From: DASSUW01 sp963830725
GTDB lineage: Bacteria; Actinomycetota; Thermoleophilia; Solirubrobacterales; Solirubrobacteraceae
Direction of reading: 5' to 3'
Assembly (NCBI GenBank): GCA_963830725.1
Contig: CAWHNO010000015.1
Location: 186,001 to 250,000 of the forward strand
DNA: 64,000 bases
Part shown: positions 8,158 to 16,585 of the stretch, in pieces
Numbering within the stretch: position 1 is the first letter of the stretch
Layout of the letters: every line of letters begins with the position of its first letter
Translations under genes and position numbers: made by a program
Notes under the pieces: model-generated
What the model saw: the letters and a program-made list of their open reading frames with translations, nothing else
Database searches by the model: none
What the model was told of the DNA's origin: nothing

Positions 8158-9777
8158 TTACGCCGGCACCTGCGGCCGATCACCGGCCGTTCGGTCAGTT
8201 TCGGCCAGGAGCGGCGCAGCTCCCCGCGAGAGCCGGATCGCGAGCACGACCGGGACCAGGCCCACGGCCACGATCAGCAGCGCCGGCAGCGCCGCCGTGT
8301 CGAAGCGCGAGTCCTTGGTCGCCTCCCACACCACGATCGCCAGGGTGTCGCCGCCGAGCGGCCGCAGCAGCGCCGTCGCGGGCAGCTCCTTCATCACCTC
8401 GACGAAGACCAGCAGCCCGGCGGTGGCGATGCCCGGCCACAGCAGCGGGAGATGCACGTCGGCCAGCAGGCGCGAGCGGTCGGCGCCGAGGCTGCGGGCC
8501 GCCTCGTCGAGCGAAGGGTCGATCCTCCCCATGCGCGACTGCACGGCGAACAGCGCCAGCCCGTGGAAGCGGACCACGTAGGCGACCACGAGCCCGACCG
8601 CGCTGCCGGTCAGCAGCAGCCCGGCGCCGGTGGCGTCGTCGATGCGGTGGTCGACCCAGGCGAGCGGCACGTAGACGGCGACGGCGACGACCGTGCCGGG
8701 CACGGCGTAGCCGAGCGCGCTGGCCCGGCCGGCCCAGACGGCGATGCGTGACGGATGCGCGCGCGGGCCGTACGCGACGACGGTCGCCGCCGCCACGGCG
8801 ATCACCGCTGCGACCGAGGCCAGCAGCAGGCTGTTGACCGCCGCCCGCGCCAGCGCTCCGGCGCTGGCGCCGCCGCCGAGCGACCGCAGCGCCCACACCA
8901 GCAGCTGCACGATCGGGCCCACCACCACGGCGGCGAGCAGCAGCAGCGGCCCGAGAGCGGCCAGCCACGCCACCGGGCCGCGCAGCCGCCGCGGCACCAC
9001 GGCGTCGCCGCGCGCGAGCGCCTGGTGATAGCGCCTGCGCCCGCGGGTGAGCTGCTCGAGCGCGACCAGCGCCAGCGTGAGCGAGACCAGCACCATCGCG
9101 AGCTGCAGTGCGGCGGCCTGGTCGAAGGTGCCGTACCAGACGCGGTAGATCGCGTCGGTCAGCGCGCGGTAGTTGAGCAGGTTGACCGCCCCGAAGTCGG
9201 CCATCGCCTCCATCACGGCGAGCGCCACCCCTCCCGCCAGTGCCGGCCGCGCGAGCGGCAGGGCGACCCGCCGGACCGCGGCGCCGTGCGAGTACCCCAG
9301 CGTCCGCGCCGCCTCGAACGCCTGCCGCGACTGGCCGAGGAAGGCGCTCCGCGCGAGCACGTAGACGTACGGGTAGAGCACGAGCGTGAGCACGGCGATC
9401 GTGCCCCCGGTCGAGCGCAGCTCCGGCAGCCGGACACCGAGCGCAGCGGCGTCGTACTGCCCGAGCAGCACGAAGACCAGCACGTAGGCCGGAATCGCCA
9501 TCGGCAGCACGAGCGCCCAGTCGAGCCAGCGGCGCCCCGGGAAGTCATAGAAGGACACGAGCGCGGCGAGCGAGCCGCCGAGCAAGAGCGTGCCGGCGCC
9601 GACGCCGGCCGCCAGCACCAGCGTGGCGCGCAGTGCGTCGGGCAGCAGGTCGGCCGCGATCGAATCCAGCGCCTCGCCCTCGCCGAGGAACGACGCGGGC
9701 AGCACCAGCAGCGGGGCGACCACGAGCGCCGCGACGGCGACCGCGGCGACGGTCCAGCCGGAGCGGGCTACTCCCAC
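8158..9777 (-). CDS. Ferric iron type ABC transporter permease (fused two-domain, FbpB-like)
   Basis: This 539-residue inner-membrane protein has about twelve hydrophobic segments and two copies of the EAA loop that docks to the ATPase: EAARTLGYSHGAAVRRVALP in the first half and EAARSLGADRSRLLADVHLP in the second. A two-domain permease of this kind is standard in FbpABC/FutABC iron(III) importers. The GTG start overlaps the end of the binding-protein gene by 10 bases, so both are one transcription unit. Thiamine or phosphonate importers have similar permeases, but the partner binding protein supports iron. Confidence 0.88.
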   Translation of the reverse strand: MGVARSGWTVAAVAVAALVVAPLLVLPASFLGEGEALDSIAADLLPDALRATLVLAAGVGAGTLLLGGSLAALVSFYDFPGRRWLDWALVLPMAIPAYVLVFVLLGQYDAAALGVRLPELRSTGGTIAVLTLVLYPYVYVLARSAFLGQSRQAFEAARTLGYSHGAAVRRVALPLARPALAGGVALAVMEAMADFGAVNLLNYRALTDAIYRVWYGTFDQAAALQLAMVLVSLTLALVALEQLTRGRRRYHQALARGDAVVPRRLRGPVAWLAALGPLLLLAAVVVGPIVQLLVWALRSLGGGASAGALARAAVNSLLLASVAAVIAVAAATVVAYGPRAHPSRIAVWAGRASALGYAVPGTVVAVAVYVPLAWVDHRIDDATGAGLLLTGSAVGLVVAYVVRFHGLALFAVQSRMGRIDPSLDEAARSLGADRSRLLADVHLPLLWPGIATAGLLVFVEVMKELPATALLRPLGGDTLAIVVWEATKDSRFDTAALPALLIVAVGLVPVVLAIRLSRGAAPLLAETDRTAGDRPQVPA

Positions 9778-10778
9778 CCGACGCGCTGCATGAGCGCGAC
9801 CGCGGCCGCGAGCGACGGTCCGGCCCGCTCGACGTCGATCGGGTCGGTCTTCACGCCCGCCCAGTCGCTGATGTGCTCGGCCGGCGGGACGTCGGGGTTG
9901 GCGGCGAACTCGCCGTTCTCCACGATCGCCTCCTGCGCCTCACGCGCCGTGAGGAACTCCATCAGGCGGACCGCGTTCGCCCGCTGCTCGCCGACGGCCT
10001 TGACGAGCCCGACGCCCGAGACGTTCGTGTGGGCGCCGGCCTCGGGCCAGACGGGCGCGACCGGGAAGTCGGGGTCCTCCTTGAGCTCACGCGCGAGGTA
10101 GTAGTGGTTGGTGAGTCCGATGTCGCAGTCGCCGGCGGCGATCGCCTCCAGCACGTCGACGTCGGAGCCGAGGATCTGCGGCTCGTTGGCCATGATCGAC
10201 TCGAGCAGCTGCTCGGTCTCGGCCTCGCCGTGCTTGGCGATCCGGTCCGCGACCCAGGACTGGTTGTACTCGTTGTTGCTCGTCCGCAGGCAGACCCGGC
10301 CGCGGAAGTCCGGATTGCCGAGATCCTCGTAGCTCGTGATGGCGTCCTCGTCGACGCGCTCGGTCGAGCGCATCGGCACGCGCATGCGCGTGCTGATCCC
10401 CCACCAGGCGCCGTCGGGATCATGGAGCTCGACGTTCGAGTCGAGCGCGACCGGCTCGAGCAGGCCGGCCTCCTCGGCGCGCCAGAGGTTGGCCAGGTCC
10501 GTGGTGACGAGCAGGTCGGCCTCGGTGGCGTCGCCCTCGCGCCGCAGGCGCTCGTACAACTCGGGCGCCGTGCCGCCCCGCAGCTCGACGTCGAGGCCCG
10601 TCTGCTCCTCGAACGCCTTGAAGGCCTGCTCGTCGCCGTACTGGGAGCGCCCGTTGTAGACGACGACGTCGGCAGATCCGGCGAGCGCGAAGGCCGCCAC
10701 GCCGAGGCCGGCGATGACGAGCAGCACGGTACCGGCGATCAGCCCCAGCCGCCGACGGGTCCAGCGGGTCGAGCGCAT
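9768..10778 (-). CDS. Iron(III)-type ABC transporter substrate-binding protein
   Basis: This is the extracellular binding protein of the transporter. The 336-residue protein has a basic N-terminus and one hydrophobic segment (LGLIAGTVLLVIAGLGVAAF) that may anchor it. The mature start resembles FutA/FbpA proteins: VVVYNGRSQYGDEQAFKAFE. Paired tyrosines in GLTNHYYLAREL match the ferric-iron ligands of that family. ATG 10778 is chosen because a -10-like TAAGGT ends seven bases before it, which suggests leaderless translation; an upstream in-frame extension would run into the divergent ATPase gene. Confidence 0.85.
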   Translation of the reverse strand: MRSTRWTRRRLGLIAGTVLLVIAGLGVAAFALAGSADVVVYNGRSQYGDEQAFKAFEEQTGLDVELRGGTAPELYERLRREGDATEADLLVTTDLANLWRAEEAGLLEPVALDSNVELHDPDGAWWGISTRMRVPMRSTERVDEDAITSYEDLGNPDFRGRVCLRTSNNEYNQSWVADRIAKHGEAETEQLLESIMANEPQILGSDVDVLEAIAAGDCDIGLTNHYYLARELKEDPDFPVAPVWPEAGAHTNVSGVGLVKAVGEQRANAVRLMEFLTAREAQEAIVENGEFAANPDVPPAEHISDWAGVKTDPIDVERAGPSLAAAVALMQRVGWE

Positions 10779-10798
10779 TAGGGTAACCTTATCCACTG
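10778..10798. promoter_or_regulatory. Divergent promoters on one 20-base gap (iron ABC genes)
   Basis: The gap holds TTAGGGTAACCTTA at 10778-10791. On the minus strand TAAGGT (10791-10786) is followed by seven bases and the ATG of the binding protein. On the plus strand TAACCT (10784-10789) is followed by nine bases and the GTG of the ATPase. Both fit leaderless TANNNT promoters. The same bases form an imperfect palindrome that resembles the centre of a DtxR/IdeR iron box, so a metal-sensing repressor could cover both promoters. Confidence 0.5.
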
Positions 10799-11815
10799 GT
10801 GCCGGAGTCCGACCTCGCGATCGACGCGGAGGGCGTCGAGAAGGCGTTCGGCCGCACCCGGGCGGTCGCCGGCGCCAGCCTGCGCGTGCGCGCCGGCGAG
10901 CTGGTGGCGCTGCTCGGGCCGAGCGGCTCCGGCAAGACGACATTGCTGCGCGTGATCGCCGGCTTCGAGCGGCCCGACGCGGGCCGAGTCTCGATCGCGG
11001 GCCGCCCCGTGGCCGGCAACGGCACGTGGGTCGAGCCCGAGCACCGGCGGATCGGGATGGTCTTCCAGGACGGCGCGCTGTTCCCGCACCTGACCGTGAG
11101 CGGCAACGTCGGCTTCGGCGCCGGGCGGCGGGAGCGCGTGGCCGAGTGCCTGGAGCTGGTCGGCCTCGCCGACCGCGCCGGCGACTACCCGCACGAGCTG
11201 TCGGGCGGCGAGCGCCAGCGCATCGCGCTCGCGCGTGCGCTGGCCGCCGATCCCGAGGTGGTCGTGCTCGACGAGCCGTTCGCGGCGCTCGACGCCGGGC
11301 TGCGCGAGTCGCTGCGCGTCGAGGTGACGGAGATCCTGCGTGCAGCGGGAACGAGCGCGCTGCTGGTCACGCACGACCAGGCGGAGGCGCTCTCGCTCGC
11401 CGTCACCGTGGCGGTCATGCGCGACGGCCGGATCGAGCAGGTCGGCACGCCGGAGGAGATCTACGAACGGCCGAGCAGCCGCTGGCTGGCCGAGTTCCTC
11501 GGTGACGCCGACGTGCTGCCCGGCACCGCCCATGACGGCGTCGTCGACTGCGAGCTGGGGCGCTTCGGGGTGCCGTCGCAACTGGCGGGAGAGGTCCACG
11601 TCGTGATCCGCCCCGAGTCGGTGGCGATCGGCCTCGGGCCGGGCTCGGACGCGGTCGTCGTGGGACGCTCGTTCTACGGGCACGACCAGCTCGTGCAGCT
11701 CGAGCTGCCGAGCGGCCTGCGGCTGCGCAGCCGCCGGCTCGGCTTCCCGGCCTGGCACCCCGGCGATCGTGTGCGGGTCTCGATCGACGGACCCGTTACG
11801 GCCGTTTCGGACTGA
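10799..11815 (+). CDS. ABC transporter ATP-binding protein, FbpC/PotA type
   Basis: This is the cytoplasmic ATPase that powers the iron-type importer encoded divergently. The 338-residue protein has Walker A GPSGSGKTT at 40-48, signature LSGGERQRIALARALA, Walker B VVLDEPFAALD, the switch histidine in LLVTHDQAEAL, and a C-terminal TOBE-like domain (VIRPESVAIGLG) used for regulation or dimer contacts. The start is GTG, 20 bases from the divergent binding-protein start. Its 3' end overlaps the convergent sorbosone-dehydrogenase-like gene by 20 bases. Confidence 0.9.
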   Translation: MPESDLAIDAEGVEKAFGRTRAVAGASLRVRAGELVALLGPSGSGKTTLLRVIAGFERPDAGRVSIAGRPVAGNGTWVEPEHRRIGMVFQDGALFPHLTVSGNVGFGAGRRERVAECLELVGLADRAGDYPHELSGGERQRIALARALAADPEVVVLDEPFAALDAGLRESLRVEVTEILRAAGTSALLVTHDQAEALSLAVTVAVMRDGRIEQVGTPEEIYERPSSRWLAEFLGDADVLPGTAHDGVVDCELGRFGVPSQLAGEVHVVIRPESVAIGLGPGSDAVVVGRSFYGHDQLVQLELPSGLRLRSRRLGFPAWHPGDRVRVSIDGPVTAVSD

Positions 11816-12935
11816 CCGCGCGGTAGATCGCGCCGGCCGCCGACGCGAACAGCGGCTCGCCCTCGGCGTCGGGCCCGATGTGGCTGAGCTGCGGCACGGC
11901 GGCGCGCTCGCGCCGGACGTCGGCCGCGCGGCCCTCCGGCGCGCCCTTGAGCGACCACAGCACGCCGGAGCAGAAGTCGCCGTACAGGTAGCGACCGGCC
12001 AGCCGCGGCAGCCGCGTCCCCTGGTACACGTAGCCGCCCGTGACCGAGCAGCCGTCGTCGTGCGTGTACTGAGCGACCGGCCACACCAGCTCGCCGTCGG
12101 TCAGCGAGTCCTCGCCCTCGTCCATGCGCTCGGTGCCCTCGAAGGCGCTCCAGCCGAGGTTCTTGGGCGGCTCGTCGGGCTCGAGCAGCACGCGGTCGAT
12201 CTCCTCGATGGCGTCCTGGCCGACGTCGCCGATCCAGACCTCGCCGAGCGCGGGATCGAACGCGAAGCGCCACGGGTTGCGCAGGCCGATCAGCTCCACC
12301 CGCCAATTTGACCCACCCGCCCCGCCCTCGACGTCGGTCGAGAGCAGCTTGCCGTGCCGGTCCTCCGGGTCCTGGGCGTAGCGCTCGGGATCGAACGCGC
12401 CGCCGCCGTCGCCGAGGCCGATATAGAGGCGGCCGTCGGGCCCGAACGCGAGCTGGCCGCCCTTGTGGTTGGGCTCGACCTGCTCGACCGAGAGCAGCTC
12501 GCGCACCTGCCGGCGGCCGCGGAACTCGGCCACGCGCGTGTCGCCGGCGCGGTCGCTCCAGTGCAGGTAGAGGCGGCGGTTGGTCGCGTAGTCGGGGTGG
12601 AAGGCGATCCCCAGCAGGCCCTGCTCGGCGCCGGTGGTCGTCTCACCCGTGAGGTCGATCACGGTGCTGCGGCGGTTGCCGCGGAGCCGGACGACGCGGC
12701 CGGGCTGCTCGAGCACCCACAGCGCGCCCGGGTCCCCGGGCGCGACACCGACCCACGTCGGCCGGTTGAAGCCGGTCGCCACGCGCTCGACGTCGAAGCC
12801 GTGGGCGCGGCCGCTCTCGGCCGCGGGCTCGGTGGGGGTGATGCCGGCGAGCGGGTCGCGCAGCGCGCCGACCGCCACGGCCGCCGCCGCCAGCACCGCC
12901 ACGACGCAGACGATGGCGACCAGGCGGCGACGCAT
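11796..12935 (-). CDS. PQQ-type sorbosone/glucose dehydrogenase-like protein (GSDH domain)
   Basis: This is a secreted or anchored six-bladed propeller of the soluble glucose/sorbosone dehydrogenase family. The 379-residue protein starts with MRRRLVAIVCVVAVLAAAAV, a signal or anchor segment, then shows PTWVGVAPGDPGALWVLEQP, EQGLLGIAFHPDY, GPDGRLYIGLGDGGGAFDP, GLRNPWRFAFDP and IGDVGQD, the usual family blocks. The enzyme would oxidise an aldose or aldehyde with PQQ, but no PQQ synthesis genes are visible here, so the cofactor is an assumption from the family. A leaderless-type promoter directly precedes its ATG. Confidence 0.85.
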   Translation of the reverse strand: MRRRLVAIVCVVAVLAAAAVAVGALRDPLAGITPTEPAAESGRAHGFDVERVATGFNRPTWVGVAPGDPGALWVLEQPGRVVRLRGNRRSTVIDLTGETTTGAEQGLLGIAFHPDYATNRRLYLHWSDRAGDTRVAEFRGRRQVRELLSVEQVEPNHKGGQLAFGPDGRLYIGLGDGGGAFDPERYAQDPEDRHGKLLSTDVEGGAGGSNWRVELIGLRNPWRFAFDPALGEVWIGDVGQDAIEEIDRVLLEPDEPPKNLGWSAFEGTERMDEGEDSLTDGELVWPVAQYTHDDGCSVTGGYVYQGTRLPRLAGRYLYGDFCSGVLWSLKGAPEGRAADVRRERAAVPQLSHIGPDAEGEPLFASAAGAIYRAVSPKRP

Positions 12936-12948
12936 TAGGTGACCCTAA
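12935..12948 (-). promoter_or_regulatory. Candidate leaderless promoter with dyad symmetry
   Basis: The sequence TTAGGTGACCCTAA is symmetric (TTAGG, four bases, CCTAA). Read on the minus strand, TAGGGT is followed by six bases and the ATG of the dehydrogenase-like gene. It closely resembles the site in the iron ABC gap at 10778, including its placement against the start codon, so the two genes may be coregulated. It also contains the stop codon of the upstream gene. Confidence 0.45.
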
Positions 12949-14285
12949 CACGCTTCGCGGATCTCCCAGAGCCTCACGCGGGCCCGCGGCGTGAAGGCCG
13001 GCCCGGTGATGGGCTCGACGGGCGCGCCGACGGCGATCCGCGAGAGGAACGCGGCGCCGGGCGGGCGCGGGACGAAGGCCACGCGCTGCTTCTCGACGTC
13101 GAGGTGGTAGGCGAGCAGCGGACCGCGCAGGTCGCCGACGTACGGCCGCCCGCAGGCCAGCAGCGCGTCGCGGCCGCCGGCGACGTCGATGACGCGCGTC
13201 AGGCCCGCGGCGAGGTCGCGCTGGTAGGCCTGATCCTCGCGCAGGTCGGGCAGGTCGGCGAGCTTCGGCGCGGCGGCCACGAGCAGCAGCGCGACGGCGA
13301 TCCACGCGAGGACGCGGCGGTCGCGCGCGAAGGCGACGAGCCCGACCGCGCCGGCGATCGAGACGAGCGCGGCGCCGGGCAGCGAATAGCGCGGCTCGCC
13401 CGAGAAGCCCGCCTGCGCCATCACCGCGACGAGCGCGATCCAGCCGAGGCCGGCGAACAACAGCGCCCGCGCCGCGCGAATGTGGGGCGACGACGCGACA
13501 CGAGCTCGGGCGATCCGCGCGGCCAGTGCGCCCGGCGCGGCGAGGCATGCGACCGCGCCCACCCACAGCGGCCACAGCGGCAGTGCCGCCGCCTCCCTCA
13601 AGGCCGCCAGCGCCGGGACCGCCTCGGTTGCGGGCTGGCCGGGGTTGGGCATCCGGGCGCGCGAGCCCGAGCGCAGCGGGTCGCCGGACCCGATCAGCTC
13701 CGGGATGAACCAGAGGGCAGGGACGGCGACGGCGCAGGCGACGAGCAACGGCCGGTCATGCGGCCGCCGGCGCCACAGCAGCAGCCCGAAGGCCAGCACG
13801 AACGGCCACGCCTCCACGCGCAGCAGCGCGCAACCGACGCCGCAGGCGAGCGCCGCGCGCGGCCGGTCCGCGCGCCACGCCGCGATGCCCAGGAGCGCGA
13901 GCGCGATCGTCCAGCCGGGCTCGGCGCCCGCCGCGCTGTAGCCGATCAGGTCGCCGGTGAAGGCCACGCCGGCGGCGGCCACGACGCCGCCCGCGGTGCC
14001 GGCGAGCTCACGGCCGAGCCGGAAGGCGAGCAGCACGGCCAGCACCGCGCCGGCGCGCGCGAAGATCACCCACGCCTCGGGCGCGGCGTCGCCGAGCGGG
14101 GCGAGCACCGTGCAGACCGCGACCGTCAGCGGCTTGAAGGCCGGCATCTCCTCGGTGCTCAGCGTGCCGTGGGCGACCTCGCGGCCCCACAGCAGCCACG
14201 CCCAAGGGTCGTAGCTCGGCGCCGGAGCGATGATCAGCGCGCTGATCGCCGCGATCGCCAGCGCCGCACCGGCGAACTTCGGCAT
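12945..14285 (-). CDS. Multi-pass membrane protein, GT39/ArnT-like glycosyltransferase
   Basis: This 446-residue protein has about ten hydrophobic segments. Its N-terminus has the arrangement typical of lipid-linked-sugar glycosyltransferases of the GT39/GT83 type: a first membrane segment, then a loop with SYDPWAWLLWGREVAHG, and later a RVEAWPFVLAFG segment. Polyprenyl-phosphate sugar donors are normal for the family, but donor and acceptor cannot be read here. The start ATG (MPKFAG) lies inside the left arm of the repeat at 14274, so the first codons may come from the element. The stop is nine bases before the dehydrogenase start. Confidence 0.65.
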   Translation of the reverse strand: MPKFAGAALAIAAISALIIAPAPSYDPWAWLLWGREVAHGTLSTEEMPAFKPLTVAVCTVLAPLGDAAPEAWVIFARAGAVLAVLLAFRLGRELAGTAGGVVAAAGVAFTGDLIGYSAAGAEPGWTIALALLGIAAWRADRPRAALACGVGCALLRVEAWPFVLAFGLLLWRRRPHDRPLLVACAVAVPALWFIPELIGSGDPLRSGSRARMPNPGQPATEAVPALAALREAAALPLWPLWVGAVACLAAPGALAARIARARVASSPHIRAARALLFAGLGWIALVAVMAQAGFSGEPRYSLPGAALVSIAGAVGLVAFARDRRVLAWIAVALLLVAAAPKLADLPDLREDQAYQRDLAAGLTRVIDVAGGRDALLACGRPYVGDLRGPLLAYHLDVEKQRVAFVPRPPGAAFLSRIAVGAPVEPITGPAFTPRARVRLWEIREAC

Positions 14286-14414
14286 TGAGGGAGGCGAGAT
14301 CGAGCGCCGCGACGGGTCGAGTGTCGAGTTTGTTCCCTCTGAGGGAACAAACCCGTCACTCGGCAGGGCGCGCGGTCGATCCACCGCCTCCTTACCCAGC
14401 CGCAGTTGACGTTC
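14274..14414. repeat. Nested palindromic intergenic element, copy B
   Basis: This 141-base copy has the left end GAACTTCGGCATTGAGGG and right end CAGCCGCAGTTGACGTTC. The core is a single perfect hairpin at 14328-14352 with 12-base arms (GTTTGTTCCCTC and its complement) around one T. The conserved TCGGCAGG block follows the hairpin. It lies exactly between the start of the membrane protein gene and the stop of yceD, and it supplies the start codon of the former. Confidence 0.88.
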
Positions 14415-14930
14415 CTAGTCGAACTTCAGCTCTCCGAGCTTCGCCCAGCGCGGGTCCGGCGCGGCCTCGTGGTGGTGCCCGGGGTCGTCATTCAGATTCG
14501 CCCCGCACTGGCCGCACAGTCCGGCGCAGTCCTCGCGGCAGGCGATCTGCGCCGGCAGCGCGAGCGCCAGCGCGTCGCGCGCCCACTGCGCCAGCGCGAG
14601 CTCCTCGTCGGCGACATAGGGCGAGCTGAGCTCGTCGCCGCCGCCGGGCTGGGAGACCTCGCGCGCATCGACCTCGAAGGCCGGAGCCGCCGGCTCCAGG
14701 CAGCGCATGCACGGGCCCTCGAGCGAGGCCGTGAAGCGCAGCCGCAACGCGTAGCCGTTGCCCGTCGTGCGCGAGACATCGAGACGCGCGGGCACGAGCG
14801 CCGGCATCACCGCATACGGCTCGCCGCCGTAGTGGAAGTCGCCGATCGCGACGTGCAGGTCGAAGCGGCGGCCGTCGCCCGAGCGGAGCCGGAGGGGAGC
14901 GAGTTCGAAATTGTCGGTGAGCTGGGGCAT
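14415..14930 (-). CDS. yceD: YceD/DUF177 family protein
   Basis: YceD family proteins are linked to 23S rRNA accumulation and to control of the adjacent rpmF-plsX-fab genes in other bacteria. The 171-residue protein has the diagnostic cysteines CMRCLEP in the middle and CREDCAGLCGQCGANL near the C-terminus, followed by DPRWAKLGEL. In most genomes it directly precedes rpmF; here rpmF is 6.4 kb further along the same strand, with the iron transport block between. The stop codon abuts repeat copy B. Confidence 0.92.
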   Translation of the reverse strand: MPQLTDNFELAPLRLRSGDGRRFDLHVAIGDFHYGGEPYAVMPALVPARLDVSRTTGNGYALRLRFTASLEGPCMRCLEPAAPAFEVDAREVSQPGGGDELSSPYVADEELALAQWARDALALALPAQIACREDCAGLCGQCGANLNDDPGHHHEAAPDPRWAKLGELKFD

Positions 14931-14942
14931 GCCCTCCCCAGC

Positions 14943-16571
14943 TTAGGAGTCCCGAAGCTCGCGCTTGAGCACCTTGCCGGTCGACGTGCGCGGGAGCTCG
15001 TCGACGAAGTCGACCTCGCGCGGGACCTTGTAGCCGGCGAGGTTGGACTTGACGTGCTGCTTGATGTCGTCCTCGCCGACCGAGGCGCCTTCGCGCAGCA
15101 CGACGACGGCCCTCAGCCGCTGGCCGAACTCCTCGTCGTCGACGCCGAACACCGCGACCTCGACGATCGCGTCGTGGCCGGCGAGCAGGTCCTCGACCTC
15201 TGCCGGGAACACGTTCTCGCCGCCCGAGACGATCATGTCGTCGTCGCGGCCGTCGACGAAGAGGCGGCCCGCCTCGTCGAAGTGGCCGACGTCGCCGGAC
15301 GAGAGCAGACCTTCGATGGCGTCCTTGTTGCCACCGCCGGTGTAGCCCTCGAACTGCATCTCGTTGCCCACGAAGATGCGGCCGGTCTCGCCCTGCGACA
15401 CCGGGTTGCCCTCGTCGTCGTAGAGCCGCACGATCGTGCCGTACGGCGGCCGGCCGGCGGTGCCGGGCGCGGCTCGGAGGTCGGCGGGCGTGGCGATGCT
15501 CGCCCAGGCCACCTCGGTCGAGCCGTAGAGGTTGTAGACGTTGTCGCCGAAGAGGTCCATCCAGCGCTCGGACAGGGCGCCCGGCAGCGCCGAGCCGGAG
15601 ACGGCGACGACGCGCAGCTTCGACAGGTCGTAGCGCCTGAGCGTCTCCTCCGGCAGCTCGAGGATGCGCTGCATCATCACCGGCACGACGATCAGCGCCG
15701 TGCACTCATGCTGGGCGGTCAGCGACAGCGTCGCCTCGGGATCGAACTTGCGCTTGAGCACGAGCGTCGAGGACAAGCTCATCCCGAGCGTGAAGTGCAC
15801 GAAGCCCCAGGAGTGGAACATCGGGGCGGCGATCATGGTCTTCTCGCGCGCCTTGAGCGGGATCATGGCCAGCAGCGCGGCGGCCGGATCGAGCGACTTG
15901 GGCTGCGAGCGCGAGGCGCCCTTCGGGGTGCCCGTGGTTCCCGACGTGAGGATGATCGCCTTCCCGCGCTCGTTCGGCGGCGCGACCGGGGCGACGTCGC
16001 CGCTGGAGGCCAGTTCCTCGAGCAGCGGGTCCTTGGCCTTGCCGTCGTCTGGGTCGTGCCAGGCGATGAAGCGCTTGCGGCGCCGCGACGCGTCGCGGAT
16101 CAACTCCTCGAACTCGTGGTCGTAGATCAGCGCCTTCGGGTCCTCGCGCTGCGCGACGTCGGTGAGCTGCGGGCCGGAGAAGGCCGTGTTGAGGAACAGG
16201 ACGTTGGCCCCGAGCTTGGAGCACGCCACCACCGACTCGATGAAGCCGCGGTGGTTGCGGCACATGAGGCCGACGTTGTCGCCCTCGCCGATGCCATTCG
16301 CGGCGAGCCCGTGCGCGAGCGCGTTGGTGCGCTCGTCGACCTCTTGGAAGGTCAGCGTGCCGAGCTCGTCGATGAGCGCCACCTCGTCGCCATAGCGCTG
16401 CGCAGAGGCGGCGTAGCCGCCGGCGGGCGTCGGCCCGAAGCGCACGAGCGCGCGGACGGCGCTCACCACGTGGTCCGGCCGGCCGGGGTGCAGGACCCCC
16501 GCGGCGGCCAGGGTGCGGGCCGTGAACAGCTTCGTGTTGACCTCTTTCGCGACGCGACCGATGTCGGGCAT
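14943..16571 (-). CDS. Acyl-CoA synthetase (AMP-forming, FadD-like)
   Basis: This enzyme activates a carboxylic acid, probably a fatty acid, to acyl-AMP and then acyl-CoA. The protein of about 540 residues has the AMP-binding P-loop IILTSGTTGTPKGASRSQ, the adenine motif NLYGSTEVAWAS, the hinge DGRDDDMIVSGGENVFP and the C-terminal catalytic lysine in LPRTSTGKVLKREL. ATG 16571 is preferred because AGGATGAGG sits just before it; ATG 16580 is an in-frame alternative. It follows the unrecognised 315-residue gene by 14 bases, suggesting one transcript. Confidence 0.92.
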   Translation of the reverse strand: MPDIGRVAKEVNTKLFTARTLAAAGVLHPGRPDHVVSAVRALVRFGPTPAGGYAASAQRYGDEVALIDELGTLTFQEVDERTNALAHGLAANGIGEGDNVGLMCRNHRGFIESVVACSKLGANVLFLNTAFSGPQLTDVAQREDPKALIYDHEFEELIRDASRRRKRFIAWHDPDDGKAKDPLLEELASSGDVAPVAPPNERGKAIILTSGTTGTPKGASRSQPKSLDPAAALLAMIPLKAREKTMIAAPMFHSWGFVHFTLGMSLSSTLVLKRKFDPEATLSLTAQHECTALIVVPVMMQRILELPEETLRRYDLSKLRVVAVSGSALPGALSERWMDLFGDNVYNLYGSTEVAWASIATPADLRAAPGTAGRPPYGTIVRLYDDEGNPVSQGETGRIFVGNEMQFEGYTGGGNKDAIEGLLSSGDVGHFDEAGRLFVDGRDDDMIVSGGENVFPAEVEDLLAGHDAIVEVAVFGVDDEEFGQRLRAVVVLREGASVGEDDIKQHVKSNLAGYKVPREVDFVDELPRTSTGKVLKRELRDS

Positions 16572-16585
16572 TGGCCTCATCCTTA

